From the NCBI RefSeq assembly GCF_001514265.1, contig NZ_KQ949010.1, positions 1 to 64,000 on the forward strand: a stretch of 64,000 nt of DNA. Direction: 5' to 3'. A model generated the notes under the pieces. It was not told where the DNA came from. It did not search any database and was given only the letters and a program-made list of their open reading frames with translations. The stretch comes from Streptomyces resistomycificus (GTDB lineage Bacteria; Actinomycetota; Actinomycetes; Streptomycetales; Streptomycetaceae). This document shows positions 1-8,027 of the stretch, one piece after another; the first letter of the stretch is position 1, and each line of letters starts with the position of its first letter. The position numbers and the translations under genes are program-made.

Positions 1-1
1 C

Positions 2-1186
2 CCGGACAAAGGCATCGCGGACCTGGAGTCGCTGCTGAAGACGACCGGGACGACCGTCACCGAAGCGGATGTCAGCATTCCCCGCATCGACCTCGGCGAG
101 GCGGTCGGAGCGACGGAGCCCGACCCGGAGCCGGAGCCCGACCCGGCCGCCAGGCCCCTGCCGTCCACGATCATCAACGACACGGACCTCGTCGTTCCCG
201 ACCCCGGGACCGTGGAGTCGCCGATCACGGTCAGCGGCTTCTCGGGCAACGCCCCCGGGGCGCTCCAGGTCTCGGTGAACCTCGCGCACGACTGGCTCGG
301 CGAGGTGAAGATCGACCTGGTCGCCCCGGACGGCAAGGCGTACGCCCTCAAGGCGCCGAACGGGACGGACCCGGGCGGCACGCTCAGCAAGACCTACACG
401 GTCGCCGCGGGCGCCTCCCCGGCCAACGGCACCTGGAAGCTCCGGGTCCAGGACAGGTCCGCGGGCGCGGAAGGCACCCTCGACAACTGGTCGCTGACGT
501 TCCCCTCACACCAGAACCAGGCCGACCACACCATCCCGGACGCCGGTTCTGCGGAGTCCCCGATCACGGTCGGCGGCCTCACCGGCTCCGCCCCGAAGAC
601 ACTGCAGGTCTACGTGGACGCCACACACGACTGGCTCGGCGACCTGGAGATCAGCCTGGTCGCCCCGGACGGCAGGACGTACCCGCTGAAGTCCACGTCC
701 GAGACGGAGGAGGGCGGCACCCTCCAGAAGCTCTACACCGTCGACGCCGGCGCCTCGCCGGCGGGCGGCACCTGGAAGCTGCGCACCGAGGACGCCTCCG
801 AGGGCGCCACCGGCACCCTCAACGGCTGGTCGCTGACGTTCCCCACCTCGTACGAGAACCAGACCGACCACACCGTCCCCGACCCCGGTTTCGTGGAGTC
901 GCCCATCACGGTCAGCGGGCTCACCGGCTCCGCCTCGGCGGCGACGCGGGTGTACGTGGACGCCACGCACGACTGGCTCGGCGACCTGGAGATCAGCCTG
1001 GTCGCCCCGGACGGCAGGACGTACCCGCTGAAGTCCACGTCCGAGACGGAGGAGGGCGGCACGATTCAGCGCCTCTTCACCGCGGACGCCGGCGCCTCGC
1101 CGGCGGGCGGCACCTGGAAGCTGCGCGCCGAGGACGCCTCCGAGGGCGCCACCGGCACCATCAACGGGTGGTCGCTGGCCTTCTGA
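2..1186 (+). CDS. Subtilisin-like (S8) secreted protease, C-terminal part with three tandem P domains (5' partial)
   Basis: The reading frame is open from the left edge, so the protease core lies outside the window. The first ~33 codons (ending RIDLGEAV) look like the last helix of an S8 subtilase domain, followed by a Glu/Pro/Asp linker. Then come three proprotein-convertase P domains (about 213-510, 550-850 and 892-1186), each with a HDWLG(D/E) motif, a VAPDG(K/R) strand and an ending like GTLDNWSLTF. P domains are beta-sandwich domains that stabilise or target exported proteases. The protein is presumably secreted and degrades extracellular protein. Repeats 2 and 3 are nearly identical in DNA over ~95 bp, so the array has recently expanded or been homogenised. 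A strong hairpin follows the stop. The P domains are certain; the S8 assignment rests on a short tail. Confidence 0.8.
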   Translation, partial: PDKGIADLESLLKTTGTTVTEADVSIPRIDLGEAVGATEPDPEPEPDPAARPLPSTIINDTDLVVPDPGTVESPITVSGFSGNAPGALQVSVNLAHDWLGEVKIDLVAPDGKAYALKAPNGTDPGGTLSKTYTVAAGASPANGTWKLRVQDRSAGAEGTLDNWSLTFPSHQNQADHTIPDAGSAESPITVGGLTGSAPKTLQVYVDATHDWLGDLEISLVAPDGRTYPLKSTSETEEGGTLQKLYTVDAGASPAGGTWKLRTEDASEGATGTLNGWSLTFPTSYENQTDHTVPDPGFVESPITVSGLTGSASAATRVYVDATHDWLGDLEISLVAPDGRTYPLKSTSETEEGGTIQRLFTADAGASPAGGTWKLRAEDASEGATGTINGWSLAF

Positions 1187-1207
1187 CCCCTCTTCACCGC
1201 ACGACAG

Positions 1208-1237
1208 ACGCCCGGCCGGGGCTTCCCGGCCGGGCGT
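1208..1237 (+). terminator. Intrinsic terminator of the P-domain protease gene
   Basis: A perfect 13-bp stem (ACGCCCGGCCGGG with its complement) encloses a GCTT loop and is followed by TTCT, 21 bp after the stop codon. Confidence 0.85.
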
Positions 1238-1303
1238 TCTCGTGTGTTCGGCCACCGAATTCCACCGGAGCACTTCGACACTTTCGGACATCTCGACGGG
1301 GCG

Positions 1304-1356
1304 ATGCTCAAATCAAGCTCAGATAGCTCAGGCAATGCTCAAGTCAAGCTCAAATA
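1304..1356 (+). promoter_or_regulatory. Helically phased GCTCA direct repeats, candidate activator site
   Basis: GCTCA occurs five times, starting at 1306, 1317, 1326, 1337 and 1348, so the spacings are 11, 9, 11 and 11 bp. The array is itself a duplicated 22-bp block (1304-1325 and 1335-1356, two mismatches) offset by 31 bp, about three helical turns. Eleven-bp direct repeats are the footprint of OmpR-fold regulators in Streptomyces: PhoP boxes are built of GTTCACC-like 11-bp units, and SARP sites are heptamers at 11-bp period. Which of these, if either, applies is inference. The array lies about 200 bp upstream of the secreted-protein gene at 1556, in a locally A+T-richer region. Confidence 0.55.
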
Positions 1357-1461
1357 AAGCAACAAAGACTCCCCAGGATCCACCATTTATGTAAAGATCA
1401 TGTCTGCGCGGGAAACGCCGAAAGGGGAAAGGCGGGAACCGCGTGTAGGGGGGCGCAGATA

Positions 1462-1490
1462 TTGCTTACCGCAATGTCTCCACTTTGTAC
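1462..1490 (+). promoter_or_regulatory. Possible promoter of the secreted-protein gene
   Basis: TTGCTT (1462-1467), a 17-bp spacer and TTGTAC (1485-1490) lie ~65 bp before the start codon at 1556. A second candidate -10 lies nearer the GCTCA array, around 1388-1397 (TATGTA/TAAAGA). Neither is a strong match, so this is tentative. Confidence 0.3.
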
Positions 1491-1555
1491 GCTGCGCGCT
1501 TTCCCTGCTGTCTTTATTCGATTCGTGTTTAATCCACGTAGCGGAGGCAGTAGAA

Positions 1556-2317
1556 ATGCGTAACACCGTGAAGATGACCCGTAAGAGCCTTGTCAGCATG
1601 GCTGCCGTCACGGCGGCGGCGCTGGCCATGGCGGCCGTCCCGGCGACGGCGTCCGCGGACGACACCGCCACCACTCCCGAGGGCTACGAGCAGTACCTCG
1701 TGACCCAGGTGGAGCTGGGCGACTCGGACGCCCAGCAGACCCTGGACGAGTACCAGACGCTGTCCGACAGCGAGAAGGAACAGTTCGTCACCTACCTGGA
1801 CGACCCTGAGCGCGGCCAGGAGCTCGGAGACTTCCTCTCGGACGCCACCGACGTCGACTCCATCAACGAGGAGGCGTACGAGACCGAGCTGAGAAAGGAG
1901 ACCGAGGGCGGCGACGTGGTCCTGGAGGCGACGAGCGGCATCGAGGAGGTCGAGACCGCCCCCACGACCGACGAGGAGCTCTCCGACCCGTCGGCGCGGT
2001 ACTACGACCGGAGCGCCTGGTACAGCGTCAGCGACAAGATCATGGGCGTGACGGTCACGACCGTGAAGATCGGTGTCAACTACCGGACGACCTCTTCCCG
2101 CGTCACCAAGGTCTACAGCGGGTGGGCCTCGCACAAGAACCGCGTGCCGTTCCTCGAGTACTCCCACGGGATCGTCAGCAAGTGGATCTCCGCGAACCCG
2201 GGGAACAACGCCCACGCCGAGACGATCTGGCAGGGCGAGTGGAAGGGCATCGCCTGGGACGGCCGCCAGCGCATCTGGGCCGACCAGGACGGCTTCAAGG
2301 GCGGCTACCTCAAGTAG
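1556..2317 (+). CDS. Secreted protein of unknown function
   Basis: A 253-residue protein whose start at 1556 follows GCGGAGG (1541-1547). Residues 1-35 form a classical Sec signal peptide: MRNTVKMTRK, then an Ala/Val-rich core, ending in ASA before DD. The mature N-terminal half (to ~150) is very acidic (Glu, Asp, Thr) and probably helical. The C-terminal ~100 residues are basic and aromatic-rich with spaced Trp (RSAWYSV, YSGWASHK, KWISANPG, IWQGEWKGI) and look like a compact beta-domain. There are no cysteines. I recognise no family. Upstream is a long A+T-richer control region with phased repeats, unlike its neighbours, which suggests tight regulation and possibly acquisition by transfer. 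An upstream in-frame ATG at 1400 exists but lacks a ribosome site and would bury the signal peptide. Confidence 0.75.
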   Translation: MRNTVKMTRKSLVSMAAVTAAALAMAAVPATASADDTATTPEGYEQYLVTQVELGDSDAQQTLDEYQTLSDSEKEQFVTYLDDPERGQELGDFLSDATDVDSINEEAYETELRKETEGGDVVLEATSGIEEVETAPTTDEELSDPSARYYDRSAWYSVSDKIMGVTVTTVKIGVNYRTTSSRVTKVYSGWASHKNRVPFLEYSHGIVSKWISANPGNNAHAETIWQGEWKGIAWDGRQRIWADQDGFKGGYLK

Positions 2318-2324
2318 CCCCCGC

Positions 2325-2362
2325 GCCGGCCGCACCGAGCGGGAACGCACGGTGCGGCCGGC
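2325..2362. terminator. Bidirectional terminator between convergent genes
   Basis: A perfect 13-bp stem (GCCGGCCGCACCG, 2325-2337, with 2350-2362) and a 12-nt loop lie between the stop of the secreted-protein gene and the stop of the leftward acyltransferase gene. Confidence 0.75.
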
Positions 2363-2386
2363 ACCGCCGGTTCGGCGGCCGCCGTC

Positions 2387-3595
2387 CTACCGCTGCCGCG
2401 CCGCCCTCTTCTTCGCGCCGTTCGGCCACAACCGTGGCTTCCTTCTCGCCGCCAGGTCCTCGATCCATCCCACGCCGAGGATCGCCAGCCCGATCAGCGG
2501 CCAGACCAGGACGAACGTCCACAGCGCGTACGTGGAGTCCAGCGCGGCCTCCACGGTGGCGCTCTGCAGGAACGGAAGCTCGTACAGCAGGTCCAGGATC
2601 GGGAACGTGGCCATGATCAGCAGGTTGTGCCACAGGTAGATCGTGATCGCGCGGTTGTTGGACAGGGTCACCAGCCTGTCCCATCCGGCCAGTCGCCCCG
2701 GCAGCTCCCGCCACGACGGTGAGTACTGCAGCAGGATGACCACGAAACCGAAGGACCAGGTCGCCTGGGCCAGCGGGATGTCGTTCAGGTCCCAGCCGTT
2801 CGGGCCCTGATGGCCCGCCGCCCACCACAGGGCGAACGCCATCAGCAGCGTCGAGCAGGAGACGGCCAGGTAGCGCGGGACCTGCCGCAGCAGGCCCTCG
2901 TGGTGGGCGAACCCCAGGACCCAGCAGCCGCCGTAGACCGCGAAGTCGCCGACGGCGTTGCCGGTTTCGCCCGGGACGGCGACAAGTCCCGTACCCACCA
3001 GGGCCGTCAGCCCCAGCGGAGCCAGCAGGGTCGGCCATGGCGCCCGGCGGAACGCCCACAGCAGCAGCGGAGAGGTGATGACGAACCACAGGTACGCCCG
3101 CAGGTACCACAGGGGTCCCGCCGCCTGCTCCGCCCACGTGTCCTCCAGCAGGCCCGAGGGGGAGCCGATGTGCGCCGGATAGGGCGGTGCGCCGATCGGG
3201 ACGACATAGCCGATCAGCTCGACCAGTCCCTGGACGCCGCCGTGGTCCGGGTCCCTCGACGGGCTCCACTCGCCGACGAACAGCAGCGTCAGCACCACCG
3301 CGCCGAACGCCCACAGCGGTGGCAGCAGTCTCCTGATCCTGCCCCTGACGACCCCCCACGCCGGCCGGTTCAGCGAACGGGCCATCAGCGAGCCCGCCAG
3401 CGCGAACATCACTCCCATGGACGGGAACAGGACCGTCAGCCAGGCCCAGCCGAACAGGTGGTACGCGACCACGCGGACCAGGGCGATCGAGCGCAGCAGG
3501 TCCAGGTAGCGGTCGCGGCCCGCCGGCGCGGGCGGCGCGGACGGCTCCTGCTGCCGCGGAATGTCGTACGTCGACTGCGTGTGTTCCTGCGTCAC
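2387..3595 (-). CDS. Acyltransferase-3 family membrane protein of the mat operon
   Basis: A 402-residue polytopic protein starting at GTG (3593-3595), which overlaps the matB stop codon by 4 nt (GTGA), so it is translationally coupled. After a ~26-residue Pro-rich cytoplasmic leader it has the typical acyltransferase-3 (OafA/IcaC-like) opening: RDRYLDLLRSIALVRVVAYH, with the conserved Arg and His (~46) in the first membrane helix, then about ten hydrophobic segments. It ends in an Arg/Lys-rich tail. Such enzymes acylate polysaccharides across the membrane. In staphylococcal ica operons the corresponding gene, icaC, sits with the glycosyltransferase and deacetylase. By context it should modify or help export the MatAB polymer. 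The substrate is inferred. Confidence 0.8.
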   Translation of the reverse strand: MTQEHTQSTYDIPRQQEPSAPPAPAGRDRYLDLLRSIALVRVVAYHLFGWAWLTVLFPSMGVMFALAGSLMARSLNRPAWGVVRGRIRRLLPPLWAFGAVVLTLLFVGEWSPSRDPDHGGVQGLVELIGYVVPIGAPPYPAHIGSPSGLLEDTWAEQAAGPLWYLRAYLWFVITSPLLLWAFRRAPWPTLLAPLGLTALVGTGLVAVPGETGNAVGDFAVYGGCWVLGFAHHEGLLRQVPRYLAVSCSTLLMAFALWWAAGHQGPNGWDLNDIPLAQATWSFGFVVILLQYSPSWRELPGRLAGWDRLVTLSNNRAITIYLWHNLLIMATFPILDLLYELPFLQSATVEAALDSTYALWTFVLVWPLIGLAILGVGWIEDLAARRKPRLWPNGAKKRAARQR

Positions 3596-5787
3596 CCCAC
3601 CGGCCTCCGCTCGTCGTCGCTGCTCGCCCGCTGCCGCGGCACCGGACCGCCGGGCGCCTCGACGACCCCGGTGCGCCGCAGTTTCTGCCAGCGCAGGCGG
3701 CCGCCGGTCAGGGCCGTGATCCAGGACTGGAGCAGGACGACGTACATGAGCTGGCGGTAGAGGATCTGCTGCAGGGGCAGCGAGATCAGGTGCGTCATGC
3801 GTTCCCCATCGAGACGGAAGGCGTACGCGGCGCAGACCGCCTGGATCGCGAGGACACCCAGCCAGGCCATGATCGTCTTCTGGGTGGGGCCGAAGACCAG
3901 GCCGTAGATCAGGAAGACGTCGATCAGGGGGGCCAGCAGCGGCGCCACGACCATGAACAGGGAGACCAGGGGCAGGCCGACCCGGCCGAAGCGGCCCGAC
4001 GGGCCCCGGTCCAGAAGTGCCCCGCGGTGCTTCCAGATCGCCTGCATGGTGCCGTACGACCAGCGGTAGCGCTGCGACCACAGCTGCTGGACCGTCTCCG
4101 GGGCCTCCGTCCAGGCCCGCGCCTTCTCCGCGTACACCACCCGCCAGCCGTCGCGGTGCATCGCCATCGTGATGTCGGTGTCCTCGGCGAGCGTGTCCTC
4201 GCTCATGCCGCCGACCCGTTCGAGGGCGGACCTGCGGAACGCTCCCACCGCGCCGGGGATCGTCGGCATGCAGCGCAGCATGTCGTACATCCGACGGTCC
4301 AGGTTGAAGCCCATCACGTACTCGATGTGCTGCCAGGCGCCGATCAGCGAGTCCCGGTTGCCGACCTTGGCGTTGCCGGCCACCGCGCCGACCCCGGGGT
4401 CGCCGAAGGGCTGCACGAGCTCGCCGACGGTCGACGGTTCGAAGACCGTGTCGCCGTCCATCATCACGATGATGTCGTGACTGGCGTTCGCCAGACCGCG
4501 GTTGAGGGCGGCCGGCTTGCCCGCGTTCAGCTGGCGTACCACCCGCACGTTCGGCAGGTTCATGGCCTCGACGATCCTCGCCGTGCCGTCGCTCGAACCG
4601 TCGTCGACGACGAGGACCTCGATCGGGTGCTCGCTCGCCATCAGCGACCGCACCGTGTTCTCGATGCACTTGGCCTCGTTGTACGCCGGGACCAGCACCG
4701 TCACCGGTTCGGTGACCGGCGGCCCCCAGCGGAAGTCGCGGCGGCGCACCCTGCGGGCGTGGACGCCGGACAGGAGGAGCATCAGCAGGAAGCGGCTGAT
4801 GACGAGGAAGCCGATGACCGCGAGGCCGACCACCAGCACGGCGGTGATGTTGTCCGAGGCGGTGACCAGGAAGACCCAGGCCCTGCCCTTCCACAGGTCG
4901 ATTCCGGTGACCGGGGTGTGCGCGCCGACGGCGCCGAGGGCCTCGGTCAGGGTGTCGAACTCGTAGCCCCGGGCCTGGAGTTTGGGCAGGAGCCTGTCCA
5001 GGGCCTGCACGGTCTGGTGGCGGTCGCCGCCGGAGTCGTGCATCAGGACGATCGCGCCGCGGCCGTCTTCGGGTGTGGAGTTGCGCATGATCTGCTCGAC
5101 ACCGGGCTTGCGCCAGTCCTCGCTGTCGGTGTCGTTGACGACCGTGATGTAGCCGCGGCTGCCGATGTACTTGGTGACCGGCCAGGTCCTGTTGTCCAGG
5201 GCGGACGCGGACGAGGAGTACGGCGGGCGGAACAACGCGGTGCGGATGCCGACCGCACCGGTGATCGCGAGCTGGCTCTGGGACAGCTCCCAGTCGATGC
5301 GCTTCTTCGACTGGAGGGAGAGGTCGGGGTGGTTGAAGGTGTGCAGGCCGACCTCGTGGCCCTCCGCGACGATGCGCCGCACCAGGTCCGGGTAGCGCGA
5401 GGCCATGGTGCCGGTGACGAAGAAGACCGCGTGCGCGTCGTGCTTCTTGAGCACGTCCAGGACCTTCGGGGTCCACTCCGGGTCGGGGCCGTCGTCGAAG
5501 GTGAGGACGAGTCGGTGGTCCCTCAGGCTCAGGCTCTGGCTGCGGCCGCCACGGGTGTCGATGACCGGTCCGCCCTCGAGGATCCGGTCCGGCACCCGGT
5601 CGGAGGCGACGGGCGCCTGGACGCGGTGGTCGGCGAGGACCTCGCTGTGCACGTACCCCCGCAGCATCAGCATCGCCATCAGTGCGACGAGAGCGAGCAG
5701 GGGCAGCAGCAGGCGCATGGGAAGGGAGCGGCGAAAGCCGCCCAGGACTCCGGTCGCGGCCCGGGACCGGCGGGTGCGGGTTGCCAT
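3592..5787 (-). CDS. matB: MatB: fused polysaccharide deacetylase / GT2 polysaccharide synthase
   Basis: A 731-residue bifunctional enzyme. Residues 24-43 are a membrane anchor. Residues ~90-290 are a NodB-type deacetylase with TFDDGPD (96-102) and the metal HxxxH (His149, His153). Residues ~305-345 span the membrane. Residues ~360-600 are a GT2 synthase with VVDDGSSDGT, the DGD motif (~444-446), the EDTD catalytic region (~535-538) and QRYRW (572-576). A hydrophobic C-terminal region follows. MatAB in S. coelicolor and S. lividans makes a poly-beta-1,6-N-acetylglucosamine polymer that glues hyphae into pellets. The fusion combines the IcaA/PgaC and IcaB/PgaB activities in one chain. The start ATG overlaps the matA stop by one base (TGATG). 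Confidence 0.9.
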   Translation of the reverse strand: MATRTRRSRAATGVLGGFRRSLPMRLLLPLLALVALMAMLMLRGYVHSEVLADHRVQAPVASDRVPDRILEGGPVIDTRGGRSQSLSLRDHRLVLTFDDGPDPEWTPKVLDVLKKHDAHAVFFVTGTMASRYPDLVRRIVAEGHEVGLHTFNHPDLSLQSKKRIDWELSQSQLAITGAVGIRTALFRPPYSSSASALDNRTWPVTKYIGSRGYITVVNDTDSEDWRKPGVEQIMRNSTPEDGRGAIVLMHDSGGDRHQTVQALDRLLPKLQARGYEFDTLTEALGAVGAHTPVTGIDLWKGRAWVFLVTASDNITAVLVVGLAVIGFLVISRFLLMLLLSGVHARRVRRRDFRWGPPVTEPVTVLVPAYNEAKCIENTVRSLMASEHPIEVLVVDDGSSDGTARIVEAMNLPNVRVVRQLNAGKPAALNRGLANASHDIIVMMDGDTVFEPSTVGELVQPFGDPGVGAVAGNAKVGNRDSLIGAWQHIEYVMGFNLDRRMYDMLRCMPTIPGAVGAFRRSALERVGGMSEDTLAEDTDITMAMHRDGWRVVYAEKARAWTEAPETVQQLWSQRYRWSYGTMQAIWKHRGALLDRGPSGRFGRVGLPLVSLFMVVAPLLAPLIDVFLIYGLVFGPTQKTIMAWLGVLAIQAVCAAYAFRLDGERMTHLISLPLQQILYRQLMYVVLLQSWITALTGGRLRWQKLRRTGVVEAPGGPVPRQRASSDDERRPVG

Positions 5788-6716
5788 CAGACAGCGCTCT
5801 CCATGGGCTGTGCGCTGGAGGCGACGGGCGTGGGGTCGCTTCCGCCGTCGGCCACCGTTTCGGTGCCGCCGCCGGTGGTTCCACCGTCACCGGTCGGCGA
5901 TTCGGTCGGGGTGGGCGTCGGCGTGGTGGTGGCCGGCGGGTCGGGCGGGCTGCTCGTCGGCGGGTCCGTGGGAACCACGGGGGGCGGGGTGGGGCCGATT
6001 CCCGGGCCCGGGGTCGCCTTGGTCGCCGTCGGCTTCGGGGCGGCCGAGGTGGCCGGGATCTTGGCGGGCACCGAGGCGCCGGGCGCGGTGGGCCTGGCGC
6101 CCGGCAACGGCGTCGTACCGTCGCTGAAGGTCGGCGCGATGCCGGGCGGGATCCTGCCGGCGTCGACGGGCTCGGCCGGGTCCGCGGGCAGGGGCGAGTT
6201 CTCGACCTGGTCGGCCTCCTTGCCGTCCCCCTGGCCCGGCACGGGCAGCCACGGTGCGTGGGAGTTGCCGGAGAGCAGGGTCGCGACGATGACCACCGCG
6301 TAGATCGCGCAGGCGGCACCGGCGGACATGCCGATCCGTCGGTATCTGCGGCTTCGGCGGCCGGACTCGTCGACGAAGACCGGGCCGTCGGAGCCGTCCG
6401 GCGCGCCGCCGGCCCGGCCGTCGGCGTGCAGGGCGTCCCCGTCGAGCTGGACGGTCACCTCGCGCGGGTCGTGGGCGTTCTCCCACGGGTCGCTGAGCGC
6501 CGGGCTCTCCGCGCGAACCTCCGGCTCCTGCGGTACTTGCGGCTTTTGGGGCTCCTGGGACTCCTGGGGCTCCAGTGCCGACGCGAGGGCCTCCGCCTGT
6601 CCCGTCTCCGGGAAGGCCTGGGTTCGGCCCCCCGCCGTGATGCCCCTCGTCTCGGAGGCCGCTTCCGGCCATTCCGGCTGGGCGTCCTGCTGCCATGTGT
6701 TCTCGCGCACGTGCAT
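5787..6716 (-). CDS. matA: MatA: single-span membrane protein of the MatAB aggregation system
   Basis: A 309-residue protein. Residues 1-125 are cytoplasmic and rich in Gln/Glu/Pro, with a repetitive stretch (QESQEPQKPQ). One transmembrane helix follows (~129-149). The external part is Pro/Thr/Ser/Gly-rich low complexity to the end. It is first in the matA-matB-acyltransferase operon and its stop is fused to the matB start (TGATG), so the two are made together. In S. coelicolor and S. lividans the matA-matB pair (SCO2963-SCO2962) is needed for mycelial aggregation; the molecular role of MatA is not established. The assignment rests on position and architecture, because the sequence is too low in complexity for motif evidence. 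Confidence 0.8.
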   Translation of the reverse strand: MHVRENTWQQDAQPEWPEAASETRGITAGGRTQAFPETGQAEALASALEPQESQEPQKPQVPQEPEVRAESPALSDPWENAHDPREVTVQLDGDALHADGRAGGAPDGSDGPVFVDESGRRSRRYRRIGMSAGAACAIYAVVIVATLLSGNSHAPWLPVPGQGDGKEADQVENSPLPADPAEPVDAGRIPPGIAPTFSDGTTPLPGARPTAPGASVPAKIPATSAAPKPTATKATPGPGIGPTPPPVVPTDPPTSSPPDPPATTTPTPTPTESPTGDGGTTGGGTETVADGGSDPTPVASSAQPMESAV

Positions 6717-6860
6717 CCCCCCACGGGAACGTTCCGGGTGCGCACACGACTCCGAGCACTCGTCGATCGAACCGAGCCCCCACCCGGTTCGAGCGCCCCC
6801 TCAGCCACACTGTGCTCGGGTCACGAAAGGTAGTGCCTCCGCGGGGCATGCGGTGACCAC

Positions 6861-6958
6861 ATGTCAAACATGGACATTTATCATCGAACTCGGCCCAGAA
6901 CAACGTGTGTTCGTGGGCTATGCGGCGCCTATATGTCAATTGCGGACATTAATCATCG
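6861..6958. promoter_or_regulatory. Duplicated operator-like dyads upstream of matA
   Basis: Two copies of ATGTC-N7-GACAT (6861-6877 and 6933-6949) are each followed by T(T/A)ATCATCG, giving ~26-bp direct repeats 72 bp apart, close to seven helical turns. The first sits between matA and the upstream gene. The second overlaps the last codons and stop of the lysR-type gene. A regulator binding both sites could loop the DNA. The binding protein is unknown. Confidence 0.5.
6875..6903 (-). promoter_or_regulatory. Candidate matA promoter
   Basis: On the minus strand TTGTTC (6898-6903) is followed by 17 bp and TAAATG (6875-6880). The -10 overlaps the proximal ATGTC/GACAT dyad, as expected for a repressor-controlled promoter. 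Confidence 0.4.
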
Positions 6959-7910
6959 TGATGTCCGCTTGTGGAACCCACGCCCCCGCAGGCCTCCGCA
7001 GCCATCCCTCCGCCGCCGAGAGCTCGGCCGCCGCTCGGCGCAGAGCGTCGATCCCGGGGTGCGTGTGCCCCTTCCGCCACACCAACGACACGGGGGACAG
7101 CGGAACGGGGTCGATCAGCGGGCGCAGCACCGTCTTCGGCATGGCCGGAAAGTCCACCACCGCGAGGATGGGGTTGCGCGTCTTCGCCATGACCCGCTGG
7201 AACTCCTCCTCCCCGACGGCCAGCGGAGCGGGCGGAGCGACCTCGATACCACGCCCCTCGAACAGCCGGCGGGCGAGGTCCGTCCACTCCGGTGTACGCG
7301 GGTTGCCGGCCCCCGCGTACACCCGCTCACCGGCGAGTGCGGCGAGCGGCACCGCCTCCAGTGCCGCCAGCGGGTGGTCCTCGGGCAGGACGACCGCCAT
7401 CGGCTCGTGGCGCACCGCCTGTTGGTCGAGACCGGAGCGCAACGCCGGGTCGAGGCCGGCGAACCGTCCGAAGGAGGCGTCCAGGCGGCCGGCGAGCAGT
7501 TCGGCCGCGGCATGGGTCAGACCGCTCTCGTAGCGGGCCATCAGCTCCAGCTCGGGGGCGAGTTCGCGGGCCCGGAGCAGGACCCGGCGGCCGGTGGCCA
7601 GGCCCGGCGAGTTGAGGTCCACCAGCAGGGGCCGGGCCTGCCCGAAGGCGGCGAGCAGTTCGTCCTGGGCGTCGAGCGCCCGGCGTGCGTACGGCACCAG
7701 GCGTTCGCCGTCCGCCGTCAGCGTCACCTGCCGGGTGGTCCGGACGAACAGCTCGGCCCCGAGGTCCCGCTCCAGTCGCCGCACGTCCCGGCTGAGTGCC
7801 TGCTGGGCGACGTAGAGCCGGGCGGCGGCGCGGGTGAAGTGCAGCTCCTCGGCGACGGCGAGGAAGGCGCGCAGGAGCCGGGGGTCGAGATGGTGACCGG
7901 TGGCGGGCAT
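6936..7910 (-). CDS. LysR-family transcriptional regulator
   Basis: A 324-residue protein with an N-terminal winged helix-turn-helix (residues ~9-66: LLRAFLAVAEELHFTRAAA, then a QQALSRDVRRLE recognition helix and a GAELFVR wing). A type-2 periplasmic-binding-like effector domain follows. It is transcribed divergently from an MFS exporter gene with a T-N11-A site between them (7935-7957), the standard arrangement for a LysR protein controlling a transporter and itself. It also lies just upstream of matA on the same strand, so read-through into mat genes is possible. Its last codons overlap one of the ATGTC/GACAT repeats. The effector is unknown. Confidence 0.9.
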   Translation of the reverse strand: MPATGHHLDPRLLRAFLAVAEELHFTRAAARLYVAQQALSRDVRRLERDLGAELFVRTTRQVTLTADGERLVPYARRALDAQDELLAAFGQARPLLVDLNSPGLATGRRVLLRARELAPELELMARYESGLTHAAAELLAGRLDASFGRFAGLDPALRSGLDQQAVRHEPMAVVLPEDHPLAALEAVPLAALAGERVYAGAGNPRTPEWTDLARRLFEGRGIEVAPPAPLAVGEEEFQRVMAKTRNPILAVVDFPAMPKTVLRPLIDPVPLSPVSLVWRKGHTHPGIDALRRAAAELSAAEGWLRRPAGAWVPQADITMINVRN

Positions 7911-7934
7911 CCGGTGAACTTACAACGGGGGCGC

Positions 7935-7957
7935 GTGAATCGGTACGGGGTATTCAC
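7935..7957. promoter_or_regulatory. LysR-type operator (T-N11-A)
   Basis: GTGAAT (7935-7940), 11 bp, then ATTCAC (7952-7957) form a perfect 6-bp inverted repeat with exactly the T-N11-A spacing of LysR boxes. It lies between the divergent lysR-type and MFS genes. Confidence 0.65.
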
Positions 7958-8027
7958 ACCGCCGGTGCGTCAATCGCCGCGGAGAAGGTGTTGGACCCCT
8001 TGATCAGCCTCGGGCGACCGTGGACCC

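Noticed and set aside
3596..6319. 1310-codon minus-strand frame read as one giant protein
   Set aside because: Only its last 402 codons (from GTG 3595) are real, the acyltransferase; the rest is an out-of-frame reading of matB and matA.
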